A stretch of DNA of 56,968 bases from Dysgonomonas sp. 511 (GTDB lineage: Bacteria > Bacteroidota > Bacteroidia > Bacteroidales > Dysgonomonadaceae). The stretch's first letter is position 1; each line of letters starts with the position of its first letter. Under the pieces are notes generated by a model that was not told the origin of the DNA, made no database searches, and saw only the letters and a list, made by a program, of their open reading frames with translations. Below are positions 17,081 to 24,666 of this stretch, in pieces. Position numbers and translations under genes: made by a program. The stretch covers positions 32,738-89,705 of the forward strand of contig NZ_QVMQ01000022.1 in the NCBI RefSeq assembly GCF_010501105.1. The letters run 5' to 3'.

Positions 17081-17806
17081 ATGACTACAACATTTTCCGA
17101 CTACCTGAATAAGCGCAACCACAAGAAATTTGATTTAAAGGCCATCCTCTTCGATATGGACGGTGTGCTCTACGATTCCATGAAATGGCATGCCAAATCG
17201 TGGAAAGAAACTATGGACGAGTTCGATATACCAAGCACCTCCGAAGAATTTTACCAATACGAAGGCATGGTAGGCAGCCATACGATAAACCATCTTATGA
17301 ATCGCGAAAAAGGCCGTAATGCGAGTGAGGAAGAAGTAAGAACTATATACAAGCGTAAGACAGAACTGTTTAGTAAATATAACGACGGTAGCCTTATCCC
17401 TTATGCCTACGACTTCGTGAAGCGAGTACACGACGAGGGTTTTACTTGTGTTATTGTTACCGGCTCGGGGCAACCTACCCTGATAGATAAAATAGAAAGC
17501 AATTATCCCGGCCTGTTTGCGCATATGGTTACGGCATTCGATGTAAAGAACGGAAAACCACACCCCGAACCATATCTTATGGGGCTACAAAAAGCAGGCA
17601 ACCTGAATCCCAATCAAGCTATAGTCGTAGAAAATGCCCCCCGTGGAGTAGAGGCTGCAGTAGCAGCGGGCATTTTTACAATAGCAGTAAATACAGGGCC
17701 TATGCCAGATAGCGTATTAGCCGATGCCGGAGCAAATATCGTGCTTCCCTCCATGAAGGCATTGTATGACAATTGGGATGATTACAGGGTGTATTTTACA
17801 GTATAA
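17081..17806 (+). CDS. HAD-superfamily phosphatase/phosphomutase, beta-PGM-like
   Basis: The 241-residue cytosolic enzyme carries all four HAD motifs: LFDMDGVLYDS (nucleophile Asp25 and acid Asp27), VIVTGSGQ (motif II), K-x-G-K-P-H-P-E-P (motif III lysine) and VVENAPRGVEAA (motif IV acid). A helical cap after motif I places it in subclass I with beta-phosphoglucomutase and sugar phosphatases. The start at 17081 gives the usual short lead into motif I. Substrate cannot be read from sequence. It is followed 98 bp later by a codirectional DUF937-like gene, but no shared pathway is evident. Confidence 0.88.
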   Translation: MTTTFSDYLNKRNHKKFDLKAILFDMDGVLYDSMKWHAKSWKETMDEFDIPSTSEEFYQYEGMVGSHTINHLMNREKGRNASEEEVRTIYKRKTELFSKYNDGSLIPYAYDFVKRVHDEGFTCVIVTGSGQPTLIDKIESNYPGLFAHMVTAFDVKNGKPHPEPYLMGLQKAGNLNPNQAIVVENAPRGVEAAVAAGIFTIAVNTGPMPDSVLADAGANIVLPSMKALYDNWDDYRVYFTV

Positions 17807-17904
17807 TAAGCAATTGATAATATTTATAGAACACATTCTAATTAATCAAAACAAAAGACTATCTTTATACGTTAATCTTAGTACAAACAAAATCAATTAC
17901 AATT

Positions 17905-18348
17905 ATGTTAGACAAAATTTTAGACTTAGTAAAAGATCAGGCCGCCGAAGCTATCACCAATAACTCGAAAGTGCCGGCCGAAAAAAGACAAGCTGCGGTA
18001 GAAACAACAACTTCTACTATTGTAGATAGCCTGAAAGACCAAATAACTCCGGGAAATATATCGAATGTATTAGCTATGTTTGGAGGTAATGCCTCAAGCA
18101 GCAACGCCCTGAGCGGCACAATACAAAACTCCGTAGTTTCTGCCCTCACCGGCAAAGTAGGACTAAACAAGGCTGTAGCTACTACTATCGCCACAACTGT
18201 CGTGCCTGCGCTTTTCAGCCTGATAACAAAAAAGAATGACGATCCTAAAGATTCGTTCGACCTTGGTTCCATTTTAGGCTCTTTGACAGGAGGCGACAAT
18301 GGTGGCGGAATATTGGGTACACTCGGTAAGCTGTTCGGTGGCAAATAA
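17905..18348 (+). CDS. DUF937-like small protein
   Basis: The 147-residue protein has no signal peptide. Its N-terminal half is helical (MLDKILDLVKDQAAEAITNN, then KRQAAVETTTSTIVDSLK). The C-terminal part is rich in Gly, Ser and Ala (SFDLGSILGSLTGGDNGGGILGTLGKLFGG), and a central hydrophobic stretch reads AVATTIATTVVPALFSLI. This pattern fits DUF937/YidB-like proteins, whose role is unknown. A strong terminator follows at 18375-18406. The family name is tentative. Confidence 0.65.
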   Translation: MLDKILDLVKDQAAEAITNNSKVPAEKRQAAVETTTSTIVDSLKDQITPGNISNVLAMFGGNASSSNALSGTIQNSVVSALTGKVGLNKAVATTIATTVVPALFSLITKKNDDPKDSFDLGSILGSLTGGDNGGGILGTLGKLFGGK

Positions 18349-18374
18349 GTAGAAGTATTCCAAAAATATAAAAG

Positions 18375-18406
18375 AAGGTGTCCCAATAAGAAAGGACACC
18401 TTTTTT
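18375..18406 (+). terminator. Rho-independent terminator (GGTGTCC family)
   Basis: AAGGTGTCC (18375-18383) pairs with GGACACCTT (18394-18402) and runs into a T tract on the plus strand, 26 bp after the DUF937-like stop. It shares its stem with the hairpins at 5099 and 12370. Confidence 0.75.
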
Positions 18407-18422
18407 GTGTTTATGTAGTGTT

Positions 18423-18447
18423 GATGATTACTTTTGGTACAACATCT
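18423..18447 (-). repeat. Partial GTTGTCCCAAAAGTAAT repeat, copy 2
   Basis: Read on the minus strand it gives GATGTTGTACCAAAAGTAAT then CATC, matching 22 of 24 positions of 12237-12260. Confidence 0.45.
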
Positions 18448-18526
18448 TTCTATTATTTCGCCATTTATTTCTATATCTCCTGTCTTATTTTCATCCGAAT
18501 ACACCAATCTTGCAAAACTGGATTTC

Positions 18527-19918
18527 TCATTTTCGCGATGAGAGTTGCTTCACTACGTCCATCACCTGCATACCGATATCTTCGGCTTCCTGCATGGTAT
18601 GTGCTTCGGAATAGACACGGATGATAGGTTCGGTATTCGACTTGCGCAGGTGCACCCATTTGTCGGGGAAGTCTATTTTCACACCGTCGATGTCCGTCAC
18701 ATCATATTGGCTGTACTTTTCTTTTATGGCAAGTAATATGGCGTCAACATCAATATCGGGAGTCAATTCCACCTTTTGCTTGGCTATGAAATATTGCGGA
18801 TATGATGCGCGCAATTCACTTACTTTCATTTTCTTGTGTGCCAGATGCGACAAGAACAAAGCTATACCCACCAATGCGTCGCGACCGTAATGGCTTTCGG
18901 GATAGATAACCCCGCCGTTGCCTTCGCCGCCAATTACTGCATTTGTTGCTTTCATCTTGGTGGTTACATTTACCTCGCCTACTGCCGCAGCATTGTACTC
19001 ACAGCCGTAAGAACGGGTAACGTCGCGCAATGCACGGCTCGAACTGAGGTTGGAAACCGTATTGCCCGGAGTATGTTTAAGCACATAGTCGGCTACTGCA
19101 ACCAGTGTATATTCTTCGCCAAACATATCGCCATTTTCACTAATAATGGCTAGGCGGTCTACATCGGGATCGACAACAAAACCTACATCCGACGATGTGG
19201 TCTTCATCATTGTAGCAATATCTTTAAGGTGTTCTGGCAGCGGCTCAGGATTGTGCGGAAACTCACCGTTAGGAGTAACATAAAGTTCGTTTATTTTCTT
19301 TACACCCAATGCCTTCAGCAACTTAGGTATAACGATTCCCCCTACAGAGTTTACGCAGTCGATAGCTACCTCAAAATCAGCAGCCCTGATGACATCTACA
19401 TCTACCAGTTTGAGGTCGAGCACTGCTTGTATATGTGCATCTGTATAATCCTTATCTGATATCTTGCCTATATGGTCTACATTGGCAAACTCGAAATCTT
19501 CGGACTCGGCCATGCGCAACACGTCTTCGCCTTCGGCTGCATTGAGGAACTCTCCTCTTTCGTTGAGCAGTTTCAGTGCATTCCATTGGCGCGGATTGTG
19601 GCTTGCCGTAAGGATTATGCCTCCTGCGGCTTTCTCCATCGTTACGGCCAGTTCGGTAGTAGGAGTCGTAGCCAACCCGATGTTTACTACATCGAAGCCC
19701 ATTCCCATCAGGGTTCCTGTAACTACCTGTTCCATCATTTTGCCCGAGATACGGGCATCGCGTCCGACAACGATCTTATTCGAATCGTTTTTCTTGTTGC
19801 TGCGGATAAATGTAGCGTACGCTGATACAAATTTTACTGTGTCGAGCGGATTCAGCCCGTCTCCTGCACGCCCGCCGATAGTACCTCTGATGCCAGAGAT
19901 AGATTTAATTAAGGTCAT
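18527..19918 (-). CDS. glmM: Phosphoglucosamine mutase (phosphohexomutase family)
   Basis: The 463-residue enzyme converts glucosamine-6-P to glucosamine-1-P, the branch to UDP-GlcNAc, peptidoglycan and LPS. Four alpha-D-phosphohexomutase domains are readable. The phosphoserine loop is TASHNPRQWNALK (Ser106), the Mg loop is DPDVDRLAI, the sugar loop is GEGNGGVIYP and the phosphate loop is RKSNTEPIIRVY. The start MTLIKSISGIRGTIGG is standard for the Bacteroidetes enzyme. It is the last gene of the rpe-comEC-DHH-DUF4827-glmM run, 21 bp after the DUF4827 stop. A role as phosphomannomutase or phosphoglucomutase cannot be fully excluded. Confidence 0.85.
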   Translation of the reverse strand: MTLIKSISGIRGTIGGRAGDGLNPLDTVKFVSAYATFIRSNKKNDSNKIVVGRDARISGKMMEQVVTGTLMGMGFDVVNIGLATTPTTELAVTMEKAAGGIILTASHNPRQWNALKLLNERGEFLNAAEGEDVLRMAESEDFEFANVDHIGKISDKDYTDAHIQAVLDLKLVDVDVIRAADFEVAIDCVNSVGGIVIPKLLKALGVKKINELYVTPNGEFPHNPEPLPEHLKDIATMMKTTSSDVGFVVDPDVDRLAIISENGDMFGEEYTLVAVADYVLKHTPGNTVSNLSSSRALRDVTRSYGCEYNAAAVGEVNVTTKMKATNAVIGGEGNGGVIYPESHYGRDALVGIALFLSHLAHKKMKVSELRASYPQYFIAKQKVELTPDIDVDAILLAIKEKYSQYDVTDIDGVKIDFPDKWVHLRKSNTEPIIRVYSEAHTMQEAEDIGMQVMDVVKQLSSRK

Positions 19919-19939
19919 AACTTTTTCTTTTGGTTAATT

Positions 19940-20548
19940 TTAATCCGGTTCTTCTGTCAAATCTAATGTAAATGTGTACCGCAAGCGTTTGAAGAATAGT
20001 GGAATATAATTTTCCGCCTGATATGAAGAGCCTACTCCCGCCAGGAACGGAACGATAATACTGACCTCGGAATTATTGCCCAACCCTTTAAGGAACGGGG
20101 CTACCATTCCGTTAGACAAGAACATATATTCCTGATAATAATATGAATAATCGGTATTGTAATACGACTCTTCGCGGCCATATACAAAGTCCATCGCTGC
20201 ATCGCCCACCATATTGGAACCAACAACCACTTCGCGGTCGAGTAGGTTCATAATAGTATCGTAGCGAATATATACGTCTGTTTTGCCTGCTACCGGGCGT
20301 TTGTCGTCGCCGGCATCTATCACCCGGAAGTAAAGCCCTGTCGAATTATCTTTGTAATACTGGTTGTCGGCAAATTTATGGTCGGCAGGATAATCGTATA
20401 TGACACTTATGCCATTGTCCTGGATAAAACTATCAATAGCTTTCTTCTCATTTTCAAGCTTCTTGGCATACGAATCGCCACTACATGAGGAAAAAAGCGC
20501 CATCAACAATCCGGCTAAAATTACTACCAAATAAATAATCTTCTTCAT
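19940..20548 (-). CDS. DUF4827 family lipoprotein
   Basis: The 202-residue protein has a lipoprotein signal (MKKIIYLVVILAGLLMALFSSC, lipobox LFSSC). The mature part starts with a charged helix (KKLENEKKAIDSFIQDNGI) and continues as a beta-rich domain resembling FKBP-type folds (DVYIRYDTIMNLLDREVV, then SIIVPFLAGVG). Bacteroidales carry this DUF4827 lipoprotein next to glmM. Its function is not established. It sits 34 bp after the DHH phosphoesterase and 21 bp before glmM, clearly within the operon, which hints at an envelope role. Confidence 0.8.
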   Translation of the reverse strand: MKKIIYLVVILAGLLMALFSSCSGDSYAKKLENEKKAIDSFIQDNGISVIYDYPADHKFADNQYYKDNSTGLYFRVIDAGDDKRPVAGKTDVYIRYDTIMNLLDREVVVGSNMVGDAAMDFVYGREESYYNTDYSYYYQEYMFLSNGMVAPFLKGLGNNSEVSIIVPFLAGVGSSYQAENYIPLFFKRLRYTFTLDLTEEPD

Positions 20549-20582
20549 CTATAGTTAATCTCTTGTTTAGTATATATTGTTT

Positions 20583-21623
20583 CTATTTTTTCTTATTGTT
20601 TTTCAGCAAATCGCCAAACTCGGGCAATGCTTTTTCAAAAATATCAATGGCTTCTTCCATTGTTCCGAAAAACTCTCCTCCTGCCGCATTGAGATGCCCC
20701 CCGCCGTTGTAACACTGGGCTGCAAACCTGTTGCTAGGGAAGTCCCCCTGAGAACGAAACGAAATTTTTATGAAATCATTGTCCTCCCGGATAAAAACTG
20801 AGAAAATAATTCCTTTTATATTAAGCGGGAGGTTAGCAAAACCTTCGGTATCGCCTTTTTTTACCTTAAACCGCCTTTGTTCTTCATTGGTAAGCCATAT
20901 GAGAGCCGAATTGTATTCGGGATATATCTTCATCTTCTCGCAAAGGGTGAAACCGAGCATACGGTAACGGTCTTCGGAATAATTGTGATATACATTCGAA
21001 TATATCTGATCTTTGTCGATGCCTTTTTTCAGCAGTTCGCCGATGATATAATATATCTGCGGGCTGTTCGAGTTGTAAGTAAAAGCACCTGTATCGGTCA
21101 TCATTCCTGTATATATAGCCGTAGCGCTTTCGAAGTTCATCATTTCGAAGTCGCCCATACGGCATATCAGCCGGAATATGAGTTCGCTGGTAGACGAAAT
21201 TTCGGGATAGGATATTACCACATCGCAAAAATCAGCCGGGTCGGGGTGATGGTCTACCAATATCTTTTTTCCTTTGGCAGCTTCTATATACGGCCCTATC
21301 TGGGAAACACGTTTTGGCACGTTGAAATCGAGACAGAAGATAAGTTCTGCTTCAGCTATCAGTTTTTGTGCAAAATCAGGATATCTTTCGAAGTCTACTA
21401 TTTCCTTCGATCCGGGAATCCATTTCAGAAAATCGGGGAATGAATTTGGAACTACGACATTCACTTCATTTCCCAAAGCGGTAAGGTAATGGTACAAGCC
21501 CAAGGATGAACCAATGGCATCGCCATCGGGCGACACATGGGTGATAATAACTATTTTCTCGTATTTATCGAGTAACTCTTCTACCTGGCTTATTTTCGAG
21601 CTTGCAATTATATTTACCAGCAT
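20583..21623 (-). CDS. DHH/DHHA1 phosphoesterase, NrnA-like
   Basis: The 346-residue cytosolic enzyme should hydrolyse short oligonucleotides (nanoRNA), pAp or cyclic dinucleotides. The DHH domain shows ITHVSPDGDAIGSSLG (Asp33 and Asp35, metal ligands), FCLDFN and the DHH triad (KILVDHHPDPADF). The C-terminal DHHA1 domain shows SFRSQGDFPSNRFAAQCYNGGGHLNAAGG, the substrate loop. All catalytic residues are present and the length is typical. It follows comEC by 38 bp, and a TACTTTTG box overlapping the comEC end may give the three downstream genes their own promoter. Confidence 0.88.
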   Translation of the reverse strand: MLVNIIASSKISQVEELLDKYEKIVIITHVSPDGDAIGSSLGLYHYLTALGNEVNVVVPNSFPDFLKWIPGSKEIVDFERYPDFAQKLIAEAELIFCLDFNVPKRVSQIGPYIEAAKGKKILVDHHPDPADFCDVVISYPEISSTSELIFRLICRMGDFEMMNFESATAIYTGMMTDTGAFTYNSNSPQIYYIIGELLKKGIDKDQIYSNVYHNYSEDRYRMLGFTLCEKMKIYPEYNSALIWLTNEEQRRFKVKKGDTEGFANLPLNIKGIIFSVFIREDNDFIKISFRSQGDFPSNRFAAQCYNGGGHLNAAGGEFFGTMEEAIDIFEKALPEFGDLLKNNKKK

Positions 21624-21653
21624 TATTTTCTTTATTCTAATTTATACGAAACG

Positions 21654-21661
21654 CAAAAGTA
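21654..21661 (-). promoter_or_regulatory. Possible internal promoter of the rpe-glmM operon
   Basis: The minus strand reads TACTTTTG ending at 21654, 30 bp before the DHH phosphoesterase ATG and abutting the comEC stop. It could drive DHH-DUF4827-glmM independently. Confidence 0.4.
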
Positions 21662-23611
21662 CTAAAAATTCAGAGTGTAAGCACCATTTTCTGCAACATC
21701 GTGACAAGGAATGTTAAGTTTTTTACATTCTTTAGACAAACGATGCCGGACATACGACGGCAACGAACCGTCTAAGATAACATTCCTGACGGAAAAGAGT
21801 TGAGAGAGATGATATAAAGAATGTGCTTTATCATTAATCAATATCAAATGACTGATTGCTAATTTTTCATCTGCAACTTGGTTTTGAAACAGGTTTTCTG
21901 ACAAGACTAGTATCGTTTCACCCTCTACATCCAGATATTGATAAGGCTTTATATTTTCGGAATTTATAGATATTTCATCATATAAGATTTCTGTTTTTCC
22001 CGGGCGATTGAACACAATCAGTTGATTGGGATCCTCTTGCAGATTATCGTAAATACCTGTTGCCAATAAGAATAAAGCAGCCGTTAAGCCTGCAATCAAA
22101 CCTTTACTGTTCTTTTTAAGAAAAAACAAGAGGAAAGATAGAATCAATATAAATATCAAGACGAGCTGCAACGATGATACCTTCGCATCGCTGATAAGGG
22201 CAAATGGCAAACTTTCGAAAAAGGAAATAACTCCGGTCATCGCCCACACAAGCCCCTGCAATACACTGAGTGGCAGACTGTAAAGACTAATACCAATCAA
22301 CAGGCTGAATACTTTTGCAGCGACTACCACACCCATTGTATAAATAATGAGTGAAACCAGAGGCACAATAACGAGATTGGCCGCAAAAAAATAGGTAGGA
22401 AATGTACCGAAATAATACAGGCAGATGGGAAATGTAGCCAACTGTGCAACCAATGACAAGGTAAACATCTGCCAGAGCTCATTCAGATATTTGTTTTCGA
22501 TATAGAATATCCGCGATGCTTTCGGCTGCAAATGCAGGATAGACAATACAGACATAAAGCTCAACTGGAAACCGATATTGAAGAGTGAGAAAGGATTGTA
22601 AAGCAAAATAAAAAAAGCGGCTGTATATAAAGCATTTAGTGATGTATTTCGCCGTCGGGCAACCTCAGAGACACAAAAAACCGTCAACATAATGGAAGCC
22701 CTGACCACCGACGGCGACAGCCCCGTAACAAAAGCATAACACCAGAGCAGCAGGATAATAAGTATCGGACGCAATGCATAATAGCGCGCGCCCTTGCGGA
22801 TAAAGCCCAGCAGGAAGCTTATCATCAGGTATATTATCATCACATGCAGCCCGCTTGTCGAAAGTACGTGTACAGTTCCCGTGGTGCGGAATCCCTGCTT
22901 AATATCGTCAGTCAGTTCGTCCTTATATCCTAAGGTAAGACCACAAAGGATGGAGTATTCCATATGGTTCAACCCCAGCGATTTATAGAAGTCCATAATA
23001 TAGGTGCGGCAACGCAAGGCTAGGTATTCAGGTGATGAAAACACTTCTCCGCTTGCCTGCCATGCTTCACGGGGAAGATACACCGACCCTGCAAAGCCCT
23101 GATTGTACATATAGCGTTCGTAGTCGAAATCGTCGGGATTGCCCATATTGCGGAAAGGCTGTATTTTACCATAGAAAAAGAGTTCGTCTCCGGGTTGCAG
23201 GTATTTATTTCCGACAGAATCGCGCTGTACGTAGCAAACCACTTGCTTATCGTAATCCGGCAAGTAAACTTTATAAGCCTGTGTCTTCGGCTTTTCCTGC
23301 GGTATATCTTCAACTATCCCAATATAGGCTTTGGCTTCATTGGCGAATATAAATGCGGATTTTTCCTGCCTCATTGCCGTTGATACGATGCCAATGCCTA
23401 TAATGAAAGCAAAAGCACCCGCACCGAACAGCCATCGCAGGCGGTATTGCAGTCTTTCGGGTGCAAAATAAGAAGAGAGCATAGCCATCGTCCCGGTAAG
23501 GAAAAAGGCTATGCTCAACCTGTATGTATCAAAAAAATATTGGAGGAGTATTCCCGCCAATAGGGGGATGAGAAAAAAAAGAAACGGGCAACCAGAAAAA
23601 GGGTTCTTCAT
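21662..23611 (-). CDS. comEC: ComEC/Rec2-family DNA uptake channel protein
   Basis: The 649-residue polytopic protein carries DNA across the inner membrane in natural transformation. N-terminal helices precede a DUF4131 domain (about 55-190) and the competence domain (about 215-480) with the hallmark LSTSGLHVMIIY. About ten hydrophobic helices are visible. The C-terminal part after about residue 525 is a short soluble segment with degraded similarity to the metallo-beta-lactamase domain; the HxHxDH signature is absent. That shorter form is common in Bacteroidetes. It lies 16 bp after rpe in the operon. Competence in this organism is inferred only from this gene. Confidence 0.88.
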   Translation of the reverse strand: MKNPFSGCPFLFFLIPLLAGILLQYFFDTYRLSIAFFLTGTMAMLSSYFAPERLQYRLRWLFGAGAFAFIIGIGIVSTAMRQEKSAFIFANEAKAYIGIVEDIPQEKPKTQAYKVYLPDYDKQVVCYVQRDSVGNKYLQPGDELFFYGKIQPFRNMGNPDDFDYERYMYNQGFAGSVYLPREAWQASGEVFSSPEYLALRCRTYIMDFYKSLGLNHMEYSILCGLTLGYKDELTDDIKQGFRTTGTVHVLSTSGLHVMIIYLMISFLLGFIRKGARYYALRPILIILLLWCYAFVTGLSPSVVRASIMLTVFCVSEVARRRNTSLNALYTAAFFILLYNPFSLFNIGFQLSFMSVLSILHLQPKASRIFYIENKYLNELWQMFTLSLVAQLATFPICLYYFGTFPTYFFAANLVIVPLVSLIIYTMGVVVAAKVFSLLIGISLYSLPLSVLQGLVWAMTGVISFFESLPFALISDAKVSSLQLVLIFILILSFLLFFLKKNSKGLIAGLTAALFLLATGIYDNLQEDPNQLIVFNRPGKTEILYDEISINSENIKPYQYLDVEGETILVLSENLFQNQVADEKLAISHLILINDKAHSLYHLSQLFSVRNVILDGSLPSYVRHRLSKECKKLNIPCHDVAENGAYTLNF

Positions 23612-23627
23612 CTCCTACCCCAATTAG

Positions 23628-24281
23628 CTATACTATACTTTTCAGTTTATGTATCATTCCCGTAGGATCGGGGTCGGCAAATACGGCGCTGCCTGCCACC
23701 AACACATCCGCACCGGCATCTACCAGACGCTTGCCTGTTTCCAGATTCACACCGCCGTCTACCTCTATCAGTGTATGCAGGTTTTTCCGTAAAATCATTT
23801 CTTTGAGCTTTGCCACTTTGGCTACAGAATGTTCTATAAACTTCTGCCCGCCAAAGCCCGGATTGACCGACATAAGAAGTACCATGTCTACATCGTGCAA
23901 TATATCTTCGAGCAGCGATACGGGCGTATGCGGGTTGAGAGTCACACCTGCCTTCATTCCGGCATCGTGTATTGCGCCTACCACCCTGTGAAGGTGCGTG
24001 CAGGCTTCGTAATGCACATTCATCATATAAGCGCCTGCCTCCTTTACTTCTGTAATATATTTATCCGGATTTACGATCATAAGATGCACATCGAGCGGCT
24101 TTTTCGCCAGCTTGCTTATCTGCTTGATTATGGGAAACCCGAACGAAATATTGGGGACGAAACTGCCGTCCATCACATCGCAGTGAAACCAGTCGGCCTG
24201 GCTATTGTTTACCATCTCTACATCTGCCTGCAAGTTCAGGAAATTGGCGGAAAGAAGGGATGGGGCTACTTTATGAGACAT
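23628..24281 (-). CDS. rpe: Ribulose-phosphate 3-epimerase
   Basis: The 217-residue TIM-barrel enzyme interconverts ribulose-5-P and xylulose-5-P in the pentose phosphate pathway. Hallmarks are VAPSLLSANF (Ser8 region), WFHCDVMDGSFVPN, LDVHLMI, LLMSVNPGFGGQKF, IEVDGGVN and DVLVAGSAVF. The metal-binding His and Asp residues in these blocks are all present. It is the first gene of the five-gene minus-strand run. The 385-bp upstream gap contains a large composite repeat. Length and start are standard. Confidence 0.95.
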   Translation of the reverse strand: MSHKVAPSLLSANFLNLQADVEMVNNSQADWFHCDVMDGSFVPNISFGFPIIKQISKLAKKPLDVHLMIVNPDKYITEVKEAGAYMMNVHYEACTHLHRVVGAIHDAGMKAGVTLNPHTPVSLLEDILHDVDMVLLMSVNPGFGGQKFIEHSVAKVAKLKEMILRKNLHTLIEVDGGVNLETGKRLVDAGADVLVAGSAVFADPDPTGMIHKLKSIV

Positions 24282-24444
24282 ATTCTACACCGTTTAGATT
24301 ATATATTATATTACCGTGTAAAAGTACATAAAATAAACAGATGCCCGGTTAAGTAACTGTTTGAATTTTATTCATTCTAATTTTTAGAACTGTTTTTTTA
24401 AGGCGAAGATTGCCTGCCTTTCTATTCTATTTAGCAATCGGCAT

Positions 24445-24596
24445 CAGGGCAAACGCATGAAAAAGTGATATTCTGGTTTTGACTACTGTAGGGGCGAATT
24501 ATCATTCGCCCGAAATAGAAAAAATCTGCGGGCGAATGATAATTCGCCCCTACAAGCCCAGAATTGAGTTCGGATAAATTTCATGTGTTTGCCCTG
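24445..24596. repeat. Composite palindromic element (GTAGGGGCG double hairpin inside outer inverted repeat)
   Basis: Outer arms: CAGGGCAAACGCATGAAA at 24445-24462 and its complement, with one mismatch, at 24579-24596. Inner arms: 26 bp at 24487-24512, starting TGTAGGGGCGAATTATC, perfectly complementary to 24529-24554. Each inner arm is itself a hairpin (GGGCGAAT / ATTCGCCC around TATC). Related elements lie at 28931-28990 and 15417-15465. No coding capacity; it behaves like a MITE- or REP-type repeat. Confidence 0.8.
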
Positions 24597-24637
24597 CAAT
24601 CGGCATAGCTAAATCTGAATGGATACCGGAAAAGTAT

Positions 24638-24645
24638 TACCTTTG
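24638..24645 (+). promoter_or_regulatory. -7 box of the radical SAM gene
   Basis: TACCTTTG lies 21 bp before the ATG at 24667. Confidence 0.55.
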
Positions 24646-24666
24646 CCTCCTCTATAGACAATAAAA

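Larger units (their letters stand above)
24282..24666. other. Divergent intergenic region filled by a composite repeat
   Basis: The gap lies between the starts of rpe and the radical SAM gene. The middle is the composite palindrome 24445-24596. The radical SAM -7 box is at 24638-24645. On the rpe side a TACTTTTA sequence near 24320 is one base off the -7 consensus. No gene is seen. Confidence 0.6.

Noticed and set aside
24445..24596. Possible CRISPR or tandem array from repeated GGGCGAAT units
   Set aside because: The units are inverted, not direct, and there are only four half-sites without unique spacers; it is a palindromic element.
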